Assembly: GCA_029268595.1 (NCBI GenBank) | Contig: JAJUGB010000010.1 | Span: 1-35,506, forward strand | Length of the DNA: 35,506 nt | Direction: 5' to 3' | Source: Alcaligenaceae bacterium | GTDB taxonomy: Bacteria > Pseudomonadota > Gammaproteobacteria > Burkholderiales > Burkholderiaceae_B | Shown here: positions 23,529 to 31,095 of the stretch, piece after piece | Numbering within the stretch: the stretch's first letter is position 1 | Layout: every line of letters begins with the position of its first letter | Made by a program: the position numbers and the translations under genes | Notes under the pieces: model-generated | The model's database searches: none | What the model saw: the letters and a program-made list of their open reading frames with translations, nothing else | What the model was told of the DNA's origin: nothing

Positions 23529-23686
23529 TGCAATTGAAACCTGACGCCACTTCCTCCAACCCGCCGCGAGGCCGCCTATGGCTACGCCGGATTGCCTGGT
23601 TGGCGGTCTTTTGGTTAGGCGGTGTCGCCGCCGTCGGCCTGCTAGCCTACGGCTTGCGGTTCATCGTGAATATTGCTGGCGCTTAA
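23528..23686 (+). CDS. DUF2474 small membrane protein, CioC-like third subunit candidate
   Basis: A 52-codon gene starting with an ATGA overlap on the cioB stop (ATG 23528-23530). The product has a basic N-terminus (PRGRLWLRRIAW) and one transmembrane helix (about 22-42, WLAVFWLGGVAAVGLLAYG). This is the DUF2474 pattern, a family repeatedly found right after cioAB, by analogy to CydX/CydH small subunits of bd oxidases. It probably sits in the membrane beside CioAB and stabilises the complex or heme site. Recognition rests on pattern memory plus position. Confidence 0.82.
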   Translation: MQLKPDATSSNPPRGRLWLRRIAWLAVFWLGGVAAVGLLAYGLRFIVNIAGA

Positions 23687-23721
23687 TGTCTGGCACTTGC
23701 ATACCCACTCTTATAAGTGCA

Positions 23722-23746
23722 CTAAATGCCATATTTGGTCATTTAG
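23722..23746. promoter_or_regulatory. 25-bp dyad upstream of the sigma-54 activator gene
   Basis: CTAAATG (23722-23728) and CATTTAG (23740-23746) form perfect 7-base arms around an 11-base AT-rich centre. It lies 27 bp before the activator ATG at 23773. A second inverted pair GCACTT...AAGTGC lies just upstream. Symmetry and location suggest an operator, perhaps for autoregulation by the Fis-type DNA-binding domain (inference). Confidence 0.5.
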
Positions 23747-23772
23747 GCGTATAACCTCGCCACACTCTCAAC

Positions 23773-24726
23773 ATGCTCAATACAACGAAGTCTCTTGGTC
23801 ATTCCCCAGCGGCGCATGAATTGGGGCGCGCCATTGTCAAGGCAGCGCCTACTGACGCCAGTGTATTGCTCGTCGGAGAAAGCGGCACCGGTAAGGAGGT
23901 CGTTGCCCGAGCCATACACGAGCGCAGCAACCGCAAGGACGCTCCTTTCGTCGCGGTCAATTGCGGCGCTATTACACCCTCGCTGGCCGAAAGCGAACTT
24001 TTCGGCCACGAAAAGGGCAGTTTTACAGGCGCCTCCATGACCACTGCCGGCTGTTTTGAGCGCTCGCACCTGGGCACACTGTTTTTAGACGAAGTCACAG
24101 AAATGCCTTTGTCCATGCAGGTGCAACTATTAAGGGTGCTCGAAAACGGTACGTATCACCGGGTCGGGGGCACCGAAGAGCTGAAGGTCGATGTGCGCAT
24201 CATCGCTGCCACCAACCGAGATCCCAAAGAAGCTGTGGAAAGCGGTCGATTTCGCTCAGACCTCTTGTACCGCCTCGCCGTGTTCCCCATCAGGGTACCG
24301 CCCCTGCGTGAGCGCAAAGCCGACATCTCTTATCTGGCGCAGCGCTTCCTGGACGAGCTCAACGAGCAAGAAAACACCAAGAAGCGGTTTGCACCGCAGA
24401 GCATCGCCCGGCTCGAAAGCTCAAGCTGGCCCGGTAATGTGCGCGAGCTGAAAAACACGGTGACGCGCGCTTTTATTCTTTCAGAAGACGAAGTCGATAT
24501 TGCCGCGCCCGGAGCGCCTGCGATCAGCGCACCCGAAGTCCAGCAAGGCGTATTGAAAATTGCGGTGGGAACGCCGCTTACGGAGGCCCAGCGCGCCATC
24601 ATTATGGCGACTCTGGATCATTTCTCGGGCGATAAGCGTCGCACAGCTCTTGCCTTGGGTATTAGTCCCAAAACGCTATATAACCGCCTGGAAGAGTTTC
24701 GTAAGCACGGCTATGTCGGTGCCTGA
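23773..24726 (+). CDS. Orphan sigma-54-dependent activator lacking a sensor domain (PspF-like architecture)
   Basis: A 317-residue bacterial enhancer-binding protein. The AAA+ domain begins near residue 8. Walker A is GESGTGKE (35-42), the sigma-54-contacting loop reads GSFTGA (82-87; usual GAFTGA), and Walker B is about GTLFLDEV (101-108). The arginine-finger region is RFRSDLLYRL and SSWPGNVREL precedes the linker. A Fis-type helix-turn-helix (DKRRTALALGISPKTLYNRL) ends it. There is no N-terminal receiver, GAF or PAS domain, so control must come from a separate partner or from expression level. It begins 86 bp after DUF2474. No -24/-12 promoter for an adjacent target was found, so its regulon is unknown. 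Confidence 0.9.
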   Translation: MLNTTKSLGHSPAAHELGRAIVKAAPTDASVLLVGESGTGKEVVARAIHERSNRKDAPFVAVNCGAITPSLAESELFGHEKGSFTGASMTTAGCFERSHLGTLFLDEVTEMPLSMQVQLLRVLENGTYHRVGGTEELKVDVRIIAATNRDPKEAVESGRFRSDLLYRLAVFPIRVPPLRERKADISYLAQRFLDELNEQENTKKRFAPQSIARLESSSWPGNVRELKNTVTRAFILSEDEVDIAAPGAPAISAPEVQQGVLKIAVGTPLTEAQRAIIMATLDHFSGDKRRTALALGISPKTLYNRLEEFRKHGYVGA

Positions 24727-24818
24727 CAAGAATAATGCTTCAGAGCCCCTAGCCTTGGAGCCGTTTTTCGAACAGAACGCGGGCATCGATTGCTGGCTGA
24801 AGTGTAATATCGACTGAC

Positions 24819-24845
24819 CGCCGCCCTGTCGTGATCAGGGCGGCG
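24819..24845. terminator. GC-rich hairpin between convergent activator and yeiH-like genes
   Basis: A perfect 10-bp stem (CGCCGCCCTG at 24819-24828, CAGGGCGGCG at 24836-24845) with a 7-base loop. No clear U-run follows on either strand, so it is a plausible but not canonical terminator for both converging transcripts. Confidence 0.5.
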
Positions 24846-24853
24846 CGCTTGGC

Positions 24854-25918
24854 CTATAGCCAGTTCAAAACCACCTTATTCACGCCATAGCCTGCAAACA
24901 GCAAACAGGCAAACAACATGGCCGCAAGCAAAAGGGGCCTGGCTCCCGCCTGCCTCACCGCAGCAACGTGGGTACGTAAGCCTAACGCCGCCATGGCCAT
25001 GGCCAAGAGCAGGGTATCCAACTGGATCAGCCAATTGGTCAGGGCGGCAGGCAGCCACTGAGTTGAGTTGATGGCGCTAGCCGCAATAAACAAAACGGCA
25101 AACCAGGGAATGACGACCTTGGCCTTAGAGTTGCCGGATCCACCCGTTCGCGCCAGCCCCGCCGAAAGCAGTAACAAAAACGGGGCCAACATCATGACGC
25201 GCAACATCTTTTCGATGACGGCTGTGGACTCGGCTACATCACTGACCGCCTTGCCGGCTGCCACAACCTGAGCGACTTCGTGCACCGTAGAACCGACAAA
25301 CACACCAAACTGATGCTCGTTGAACCCTAAATAGGGGAATAGCAGGGGATACAAAAACATGGAGACGGTGCCAAAAACGACCACTGTCGCCACGGCCACC
25401 GTCACTTTATGCGACTCGCCCTTGACCACGGGGTTTGTGGCCACCACTGCCGCCGCGCCGCATATCGCGCTTCCCGCACCAATCAACATGGCAGTCTCGC
25501 GGTCCAGTCCCAGTAAGCGCGTACCGAGCACCAGTGCCAAGGCAAACACCAGTGCCACCATAACTGCCGCGATGACGATGCCGGCCAGGCCAATATCGGC
25601 GATCTCCTGAAAAGTAATGCGGAATCCGAAAAGTATGATGCCGGCACGCAGCAAAATGCCTTTGGAGAAATCGACCCCTGGGGAGGTGTAAGGGGCGAGT
25701 GCCGGGAAAACGGTGTTGCCCAACAGCATGCCAAGAACAATGGCCAGCGTTAATGCGCTTAGACCGCTTCCTTGCAGTACCGGCAGGCTCGACAGCCATA
25801 TCGATGCGCCGGCGACAATTCCTACCAACGCCAGTCCCAGCCACCATGGCGGTTGGCGTAACACACTGAGATGACGACCGGGAATTGATGCGACGTGATT
25901 CATTACTGACTTATCCAT
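24854..25918 (-). CDS. YeiH-family putative exporter (UPF0324)
   Basis: A 354-residue inner-membrane protein with about ten helices of the YeiH family, annotated elsewhere as putative sulfate exporters on weak evidence. Recognisable segments are LTLAIVLGMLLGNTVFP, GVDFSKGILLRAGIILFGFR, the GSAICGAAAVVATNPVV motif and GSTVHEVAQVVAAG. I start at ATG 25918; ATG 25903 with GGATAAG upstream is equally possible, and the longest reading overlaps the divergent regulator and is rejected. It is divergent from a LysR gene 73 bp away, the arrangement of E. coli yeiH and yeiE. The real substrate is uncertain. Confidence 0.88.
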   Translation of the reverse strand: MDKSVMNHVASIPGRHLSVLRQPPWWLGLALVGIVAGASIWLSSLPVLQGSGLSALTLAIVLGMLLGNTVFPALAPYTSPGVDFSKGILLRAGIILFGFRITFQEIADIGLAGIVIAAVMVALVFALALVLGTRLLGLDRETAMLIGAGSAICGAAAVVATNPVVKGESHKVTVAVATVVVFGTVSMFLYPLLFPYLGFNEHQFGVFVGSTVHEVAQVVAAGKAVSDVAESTAVIEKMLRVMMLAPFLLLLSAGLARTGGSGNSKAKVVIPWFAVLFIAASAINSTQWLPAALTNWLIQLDTLLLAMAMAALGLRTHVAAVRQAGARPLLLAAMLFACLLFAGYGVNKVVLNWL

Positions 25919-25991
25919 TTCAGCGAGGACTTTAACTCCGGTAGTAATATGAGTCCAACAGCTTTTTTTCTTGAATCCATGAGTTAAATTC

Positions 25992-26915
25992 ATGCCGCTC
26001 AATCTGCATCTTCTGCGCTTGTTCTTCGAGGTGGCGAATCACGGGAGTTTTTCCAGAGCGGCCGACGCCTTGTTCATCAGTCAGTCGGCTACGTCGAAGG
26101 GAGTGCGTCAGTTAGAGAATCAGCTCGGACTTCCTCTGATAGACCGGAGCCCTAAAGCACGCTCTGAGCGCGGCCTACGCCTTACCCCGGAGGGTCAGGC
26201 CCTATACGAGCACGCCCGGGGCATCTTCGCGCTTGAACGAGCGGCGGTGGACGATATGCAGGAGCGCCTTGGTCTGCTGCGCGGGTCCGTCACGCTCGGA
26301 GCCAGTACCACGGTGGCCGCCTACTGGCTTCCCCCGTACTTGGCCGCTTTTGCGAGGCAGTTTCCCCACATCGACCTTCACCTTAATGTGGGGAACACGC
26401 ATCGCATCAGCCAAGGCTTGCTGGACTGTAAAGTGGACCTTGCTGTGGTGGAAGGGGCCGTGGAGCTCGAAGGGGTCGAATCGGAGTACTGGCGTAGTGA
26501 CGGACTGGTCATTGTGGCGCCCAATACCGCCGATCTTGGCAACTGCAGGGCGGACGCCGAGCGATTGAGTGCGCATACCTGGTTGTTGCGTGAACCAGGC
26601 TCAGGCACGCGAGAGGCGGCCGAGCGGCTTTTGGAAGAGCAGCGTCTGAAGCCTGATCGCTGCATCGAACTGGGTAGTAATGAAGGCATCGCCCACTGCG
26701 TTGCGTTGGGCATGGGAGTGGCGCTCTTGCCGAGGGTAGTGGTTCAAGACTTGCTAGCGCTAGGCAAATTAAAGACAGTTGCCACTAGTGGCGATCAGGA
26801 ATTCCAGCGTCCATTGTTTCGTCTGAGACGCGCCCGACGTCCGCTGTCGCCGGCCGCCCAGGCATTGTGTCAATTACTTGATGACAAGGACTTTGCTGGA
26901 CGAGGCGCAAGGTAG
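25992..26915 (+). CDS. LysR-family regulator (YeiE/CysB-like), divergent from yeiH-like gene
   Basis: A 307-residue LysR-type transcription factor. The N-terminal winged helix contains LRLFFEVANHGSFSRAADAL, SQSATSKGVRQLENQLG and LTPEGQALYEHA. The periplasmic-binding-like effector domain (about 92-300) contains LGASTTVAAYWLPPYLAAF and GMGVALLPRVVV. It likely controls the divergent exporter from the 73-bp shared region, as LysR proteins usually do, and its ligand may be a sulfur compound by analogy with YeiE (inference). It is followed at 12 bp by a ZIP transporter that may share the transcript. Confidence 0.92.
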   Translation: MPLNLHLLRLFFEVANHGSFSRAADALFISQSATSKGVRQLENQLGLPLIDRSPKARSERGLRLTPEGQALYEHARGIFALERAAVDDMQERLGLLRGSVTLGASTTVAAYWLPPYLAAFARQFPHIDLHLNVGNTHRISQGLLDCKVDLAVVEGAVELEGVESEYWRSDGLVIVAPNTADLGNCRADAERLSAHTWLLREPGSGTREAAERLLEEQRLKPDRCIELGSNEGIAHCVALGMGVALLPRVVVQDLLALGKLKTVATSGDQEFQRPLFRLRRARRPLSPAAQALCQLLDDKDFAGRGAR

Positions 26916-26927
26916 AGAGCAGACCAG

Positions 26928-27881
26928 ATGGCAGTCGAAAGCCAACGCGTAAACCGGGGCATCATGAATAAGTCAACAACCTCTGCACAAAAGGGCTTTT
27001 ACCCGTGGAACTTTCGTCCACGCCCCGTCCACATTCTTGTAACGGGCCTGCTCATTACGGGACTCACCCTTTTTCTGCATAGGCTGTATCTGGGACTGAG
27101 CGCAAACGACGAGACGGTGACCGGGGCCTTGCTTGGCGGCGCAGCTGCCGCTGCGGCCACAGCAATAGGAACGCTGCCCATGCTGTACGCCCGGCCCCTG
27201 TCGCAACGGGTAGTAGACAGCTTGCTTGGCTTTGGCGCCGGGGTGATGCTGGCGGCCAGCTCCTTCTCGCTCATCCTGCCGGCGCTGACGGTGGCGCGCG
27301 ACCAAGGAGCTGGGGGGTGGGGTGCAGGCGGCATAGTGGGTCTGGGCATCCTGCTCGGTGCTGCGGCATTGTTCGCCCTGGATCGCTCACTGCCTCATGA
27401 ACATTTCGTAAAAGGGGTCGAAGGCGCTCGAAACAGGGCGGTGAAGAGGGCATGGCTGTTTGTTCTGGCGATTACCTTGCACAACTTCCCAGAAGGTCTG
27501 GCCATAGGGGTCGGCTTTGCGGGGCCGGATAAGCTGGGGGCGCAATCGCTTGCCTTAGGCATTTCCATTCAAGACATTCCCGAAGGCATGGTGGTCGCTG
27601 TCGCCCTGCGGGCCGCCGGTTACACGCGCGCCGTGTCCGCCGGGATCGGCGTGCTGACGGGTTTGATTGAGCCGCTTGCGGCGGTGATTGGCGTCTTTAT
27701 CCTGGCGATCTCAAGCGCCTTGTTGCCATGGGGGCTTGCGGTCGCGGCCGGCGCCATGCTCTTTGTGATCAGCCACGAAATAATTCCGGAGTCACATCGC
27801 CAAGGTCACGAGTCGTTCGCCACGGGCGGGCTGATTCTTGGCTTTGTATTGATGATGTTACTGGATACCGCCTTGGGTTAG
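26928..27881 (+). CDS. ZIP-family divalent metal transporter (GufA-like)
   Basis: A 317-residue inner-membrane ZIP permease with an N-terminal extra hydrophobic helix (about 32-52) and the eight-helix core. The metal-site helices are intact: HNFPEGLAIGVG in TM4 and QDIPEGMVVAVAL in TM5, with FGAGVMLAASSFSLILP in TM2 and SHEIIPESHR near the end. Expected cargo is Zn(II), Mn(II) or Fe(II). ATG 26928 is used; ATG 26964 preceded by GGGG is possible. It lies 12 bp after the lysR gene and converges on cbpM, with both stop codons in one hairpin. Confidence 0.9.
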   Translation: MAVESQRVNRGIMNKSTTSAQKGFYPWNFRPRPVHILVTGLLITGLTLFLHRLYLGLSANDETVTGALLGGAAAAAATAIGTLPMLYARPLSQRVVDSLLGFGAGVMLAASSFSLILPALTVARDQGAGGWGAGGIVGLGILLGAAALFALDRSLPHEHFVKGVEGARNRAVKRAWLFVLAITLHNFPEGLAIGVGFAGPDKLGAQSLALGISIQDIPEGMVVAVALRAAGYTRAVSAGIGVLTGLIEPLAAVIGVFILAISSALLPWGLAVAAGAMLFVISHEIIPESHRQGHESFATGGLILGFVLMMLLDTALG

Positions 27882-27897
27882 GGCGCAACGGCCTAAC
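27877..27897. terminator. Small hairpin carrying both stop codons of convergent genes
   Basis: GTTAGG (27877-27882) pairs with CCTAAC (27892-27897) across a 9-base loop. The ZIP stop TAG (27879-27881) lies in one arm and the cbpM stop (complement of CTA 27893-27895) in the other. The stem is short with no U-run, so it is a weak terminator at most. Confidence 0.35.
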
Positions 27898-28225
27898 GGG
27901 GTCTGGGCGATGTGGTCAATCGCGCCCGCATCTGCGCTAATTGTGCTTCCAGCCCCTCGATGCGGTTAAGCAAGCTTAAGGCCAGGGCCAGCCCCTGGGC
28001 GTCAAGATCGAAGTCATCGCGCAGGCGACGTGCACGACGCGCCACCACAATGCATTCTGTATGGAAGTAATACCGGCCAGGATCCTGCCTGGTCGGTTGT
28101 ATCACACCAACTTCGACAAGGTCGCGCAATTCGGCTTCGGTTAATCCGGACACCTCCAGCACGTGTTCAAACGAACAAAGGTCGCTGGCATTGAGCCATA
28201 CCGCTTCTGTGTATTGGGCCATCAT
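27893..28225 (-). CDS. cbpM: Chaperone modulator CbpM
   Basis: A 110-residue MerR-HTH-like protein without a MerR sensor. In E. coli CbpM binds the J-domain of CbpA and blocks its DnaK stimulation and DNA binding. Features include [52 protein letters not shown] and a leucine-rich coiled-coil-like C-terminus ([19 protein letters not shown]). Its ATG overlaps the cbpA stop (ATGA, 28225-28222), ensuring matched output of the pair. The assignment by synteny and motifs is firm. Confidence 0.92.
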   Translation of the reverse strand: MMAQYTEAVWLNASDLCSFEHVLEVSGLTEAELRDLVEVGVIQPTRQDPGRYYFHTECIVVARRARRLRDDFDLDAQGLALALSLLNRIEGLEAQLAQMRARLTTSPRPR

Positions 28226-29160
28226 CGAACTCCTTTCAGGTGCGACCGCGGATCGAATCGCGACACCTTGGCCAATTGTTCAAATAAAGAGCGTTCCTCC
28301 GCGTTCAGCGTCGCTGGAACGACGATTTGAACCACGGCGAACTGATCCCCTTGTGGGCCGTTCACTCCGGTGGGCAGACCTCGTCCGGCCAAACGCAATT
28401 TCCTGCCATCAACCGTGCCAGCCGGTATCTGCATTTCAACCATTCCGCCCAAGGTAGGGACCTGGACGGTGGCCCCTAAGGCCGCCTCCCAAGGAGCCAG
28501 CGGCAAATCCATGTACACATCGTGTCCGCTTACACGATAGAGTGAGTGAGGGCGGACGCGCAACACTACATAGAGGTCGCCATTGGGACCGCCTTGAAGT
28601 CCAGGTCCTCCCTTGGCGGGCAAACGCAAGCGTTGACCTTCCGTTGCGCCTCTCGGGACCTGTATGCGATAGGTCTTCGCTGTTCGCCGCAACATGCCCT
28701 GCGCGTCGGGTTCTGGAACGTGTACGGTGAGGTCGGTTTCGGCTCCGGAGTAAAGCTGCTCTAAGGTGACTGGCAACTCTACTTCAAAATCCTGCCCCCG
28801 CTGGCTAAAGGCGGACCGAGACCCGCCACCCCGCCGGGCACCAAATGCAGCCAATAAGTCGGCCAGGTCCATATCGCTCAGGTCCATGTCCTGGTCGTGG
28901 AAGTAGTGCTGCCACTGCCCGGGCGGTACGAACTCTTCGTTTTGCCGATGGCTTCCCAGCGCGTCGTACGCAGCGCGCTTTTCGGGATCTTTCAGCGTTG
29001 CATAAGCCTCCGCAATTTCCTTGAATTTTGTCTCTGCCTCTGCGTCTTTTGAAATGTCGGGGTGGTACTGGTGAGCCAGCTTGCGATAGGCCTTTTTTAT
29101 GTCGGCCTCGCTGGCGTCACGTTCTACACCCAGAACCTTGTAATAGTCGACATATTTCAT
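28222..29160 (-). CDS. cbpA: CbpA, DnaJ-type co-chaperone
   Basis: A 312-residue type II J-protein. The J-domain (1-70) has [12 protein letters not shown] and the DnaK-activating HPD at 33-35. A G/F-like linker with an acidic [17 protein letters not shown] stretch follows. Two C-terminal substrate-binding beta domains contain [31 protein letters not shown] and [12 protein letters not shown]. There is no zinc finger. It works with DnaK in the cytosol and nucleoid under stress. A candidate RpoH promoter lies 48-77 bp upstream and cbpM overlaps its end. Confidence 0.94.
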   Translation of the reverse strand: MKYVDYYKVLGVERDASEADIKKAYRKLAHQYHPDISKDAEAETKFKEIAEAYATLKDPEKRAAYDALGSHRQNEEFVPPGQWQHYFHDQDMDLSDMDLADLLAAFGARRGGGSRSAFSQRGQDFEVELPVTLEQLYSGAETDLTVHVPEPDAQGMLRRTAKTYRIQVPRGATEGQRLRLPAKGGPGLQGGPNGDLYVVLRVRPHSLYRVSGHDVYMDLPLAPWEAALGATVQVPTLGGMVEMQIPAGTVDGRKLRLAGRGLPTGVNGPQGDQFAVVQIVVPATLNAEERSLFEQLAKVSRFDPRSHLKGVR

Positions 29161-29207
29161 TCCGACTCCGATGCTTGCCAGTTATAGGTATGCGGGTTGC
29201 TCGGTCA

Positions 29208-29237
29208 GCTAGGGGTCTGGCGCAGTAATCAAACAAG
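29208..29237 (-). promoter_or_regulatory. Candidate heat-shock (RpoH) promoter of cbpA-cbpM
   Basis: On the minus strand CTTGTTT (complement of 29231-29237) is followed after 15 bp by CCCCTAGC (complement of 29208-29215). This resembles the RpoH consensus of CTTGAAA and CCCCATnT at about this spacing. It lies the right distance from the cbpA ATG for a short leader. The match is good at CTTG and CCCC only. Confidence 0.4.
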
Positions 29238-29269
29238 CACAGGCCCCGACTCTTTTATTGGAGCCCCTA

Positions 29270-29599
29270 ATGGTATACGCAGAGTATCAATCATGCATCG
29301 AGGCCTGTTACGACTGCGCGGCGGCCTGCGATTACTGTGCCAGCGCCTGCCTTCGTGAAGAGAACGTCGAAGAGATGGCCGCGTGCATCAAACTGGACAT
29401 GGACTGTGCACAGATATGCCGGCTCGCTGCAAGTTTCATGGCGCGCGGCAGCGAGTATGCTGCTCCTTTATGTCAGGTTTGTGCTGAAATTTGCCGCGCC
29501 TGCGCCGCTGAATGTGCTCGGCACTCGCACGCCCATTGTCAGCGATGCGCGCAGGCGTGCCGACGATGTGCAGACGAATGCGCGCGCATGGCGGCCTGA
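29270..29599 (+). CDS. Cysteine-rich four-helix copper-binding/storage protein (DUF326, Csp-like)
   Basis: A 109-residue protein with 19 cysteines, most in CxxxC or CxxC steps along helices (for example CIEACYDCAAACDYCASAC and CQRCAQACRRCADEC). This is the pattern of the copper storage proteins Csp1/Csp3, whose four-helix bundle packs many Cu(I) ions through inward-facing thiols. It has no signal peptide, so it is cytosolic and Csp3-like. ATG 29270 follows GGAG by eight bases; the in-frame TTG at 29258 lacks that support. It is divergent from cbpA. No CueR-type box was found upstream, unlike copA and copZ. Zinc or another thiophilic metal is an alternative. Confidence 0.87.
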   Translation: MVYAEYQSCIEACYDCAAACDYCASACLREENVEEMAACIKLDMDCAQICRLAASFMARGSEYAAPLCQVCAEICRACAAECARHSHAHCQRCAQACRRCADECARMAA

Positions 29600-29609
29600 A
29601 ACCAGCCAC

Positions 29610-29984
29610 CTAGTCAGCATTGAAGGCAATGGTGCTTAACAGAGCCAGGGCGGGTTGTCGTGTATCCAGGCGCGTGTGCTGTACCACTATGGGATGGCTG
29701 GATTCGATGACGCTCGCATAGGGAGTGTCCAGCGGAATAGGTTCCGGGTCTTTCAGGTCGTTGAAGCGCAGATGGACCGTGCGGCGGGCGGGTACAGTAA
29801 CGTGATAGGGTCCCGCCGGCTCGCGGTCGGTAAAATAAATGGTGATGGTCACCTTGGCATCCTGGGTACCTGTATTCAGAAGGCAAGCGGTCTCATGGCT
29901 TAAGAATCGGGGGTCGTCTCCATTCGTGCTTTGGGCCGGAATATATCCTTCCGGTATAGCCCAATAACGGTGTCCTATGGGCAT
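29610..29984 (-). CDS. Homologue of Anabaena sensory rhodopsin transducer (ASRT family)
   Basis: A 124-residue soluble protein that I recognise as the ASRT family. It begins with YWAIPEGYIP, then FLSHETACLLNTG, VTITIYFTDREPAGPY, TVPARRTVHLRFNDL, ASVIESSHPIVVQHTRLD and ends ALLSTIAF. The length is nearly that of Anabaena ASRT (about 125). ASRT is a tetrameric beta-rich protein that binds a microbial rhodopsin, and its fold has been likened to carbohydrate-binding proteins. No rhodopsin lies in this window. AGGAG fixes the start. It is the last gene of a GH15-SDR-ASRT run, which suggests a rhodopsin-independent, perhaps sugar-related role (inference). Confidence 0.88.
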   Translation of the reverse strand: MPIGHRYWAIPEGYIPAQSTNGDDPRFLSHETACLLNTGTQDAKVTITIYFTDREPAGPYHVTVPARRTVHLRFNDLKDPEPIPLDTPYASVIESSHPIVVQHTRLDTRQPALALLSTIAFNAD

Positions 29985-30015
29985 TGCGGTCTCCTGTATA
30001 GCGGTTATCGAGTGA

Positions 30016-31023
30016 CTAACGCCGGCGGGCGACGGACCATATCATCGCAGCGGCCGCCAGACTGGCGGGCACTACCCAGGCTCGGTTCTGCACCAGCCAG
30101 AGGGCCGCACTAAAGTTGCGGGCCTCTTCATCAAATCGCCCGTGTGCGCCCATATCGCCAGGTAGCGCTTCAAACAGGTTGTCCGGCCTGTCTCCGGGAT
30201 CGGGCTGCGCGCGTACCTGCTGGCCGCTATAACCCGTCATGGCCAGGTAGCGGTCTGCCAGTCCGGGCGCCAGCTTTTGTGCCCACAACGCGAGCAGGGT
30301 GGGCGCTCCGACCGAGACCTGACGTCTTTTGTGGCGACTCGCCCATTCGATGGCACGTGCTGCCACCTCGGGTTGAAAGATGGGCGGGACCGGCTGGGGT
30401 CGGTGATCCATATGGTTGCGGGCCCAACTGAATTGTGGGGTGTTCACCGCTGGCAGCTGTACTTCGGTCAGTCGAATCTTGCTGCCTTCGTGCAGCAACT
30501 CGGACCGTATGGAGTCGGTAAACCCCTTGATTGCGTGTTTCGCACCGCAGTAAGCTGACTGTAAAGGGATGCTGCGATATGCCAGTGCGGAGCTGACTTG
30601 TACTACCACGCCGTGGTTGCGCGGACGCATGCGCTTCAAAGCCGCCATGGTTCCGTATACATAGCCGAGGTAAGTAACGGCGGTCACCCGATGAAACTCT
30701 TCGGGTCTCAACTCGCTGAAGCGGGAGAATACGGTGACCATGGCATTGTTCACCCATACGTCAATGGGCCCGAGCTCCTGCTCGACTTTGGCAGCCGCCG
30801 CCTCAACGGCTTCCGGGTCGGACATATCTACGGACACTGTGCAGGCTTTGCCGCCCAAATCGAGCACTTCTTGATAAGCCGCGTCTAAACCGTCTTTCCC
30901 GCGCGCCAGCAAGCCGATATGGTCCCCTCGTCGAGCAAACTCCCGCACCACAGCGCGACCCACGCCGGCCGATGCACCGGTCACGACCACGACACGCGAA
31001 GAGGAATTCTGGCGAATCTTCAT
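30016..31023 (-). CDS. Short-chain dehydrogenase/reductase with C-terminal membrane anchor
   Basis: A 335-residue classical SDR. The Rossmann cofactor motif is TGASAGVG (15-22), with NNA at about 92-94. The catalytic set is S145, Y158 and K162 in VSSALAYRSIPLQSAYCGAK. After the about 250-residue core it has an extension ending in a hydrophobic WVVPASLAAAAMIWSVARRR segment that should anchor it in the inner membrane. The arginine after the nucleotide-binding strand (ARGKDGL) favours NADP(H). GGAG six bases upstream sets ATG 31023. It lies between a GH15 enzyme (72 bp) and the ASRT homologue (31 bp) on one strand. The substrate is unknown. Confidence 0.9.
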   Translation of the reverse strand: MKIRQNSSSRVVVVTGASAGVGRAVVREFARRGDHIGLLARGKDGLDAAYQEVLDLGGKACTVSVDMSDPEAVEAAAAKVEQELGPIDVWVNNAMVTVFSRFSELRPEEFHRVTAVTYLGYVYGTMAALKRMRPRNHGVVVQVSSALAYRSIPLQSAYCGAKHAIKGFTDSIRSELLHEGSKIRLTEVQLPAVNTPQFSWARNHMDHRPQPVPPIFQPEVAARAIEWASRHKRRQVSVGAPTLLALWAQKLAPGLADRYLAMTGYSGQQVRAQPDPGDRPDNLFEALPGDMGAHGRFDEEARNFSAALWLVQNRAWVVPASLAAAAMIWSVARRR

Positions 31024-31095
31024 TGAGTGCTCCAAAAAAGTTAAAGACATGCATGCATATAGAAGAGGCTCGAAGCGCCCGGAATACGCGGCACG

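Noticed and set aside
23690-23715. TGGCACTTGCAT as a possible -24/-12 sigma-54 promoter before the activator gene
   Set aside because: The GG and GC elements are not spaced correctly: after TGGCAC the expected TTGC would be five bases further on and is absent.
24713-24817. 34-codon ORF overlapping the end of the sigma-54 activator
   Set aside because: No ribosome site, no motif, and an overlap in another frame with the activator's DNA-binding end. There is too little support to call it a gene.
29160-29269. CueR operator upstream of the cysteine-rich protein
   Set aside because: No ACCTT...AAGGT dyad or 19-bp spaced promoter is present between cbpA and the gene, unlike at copA and copZ.
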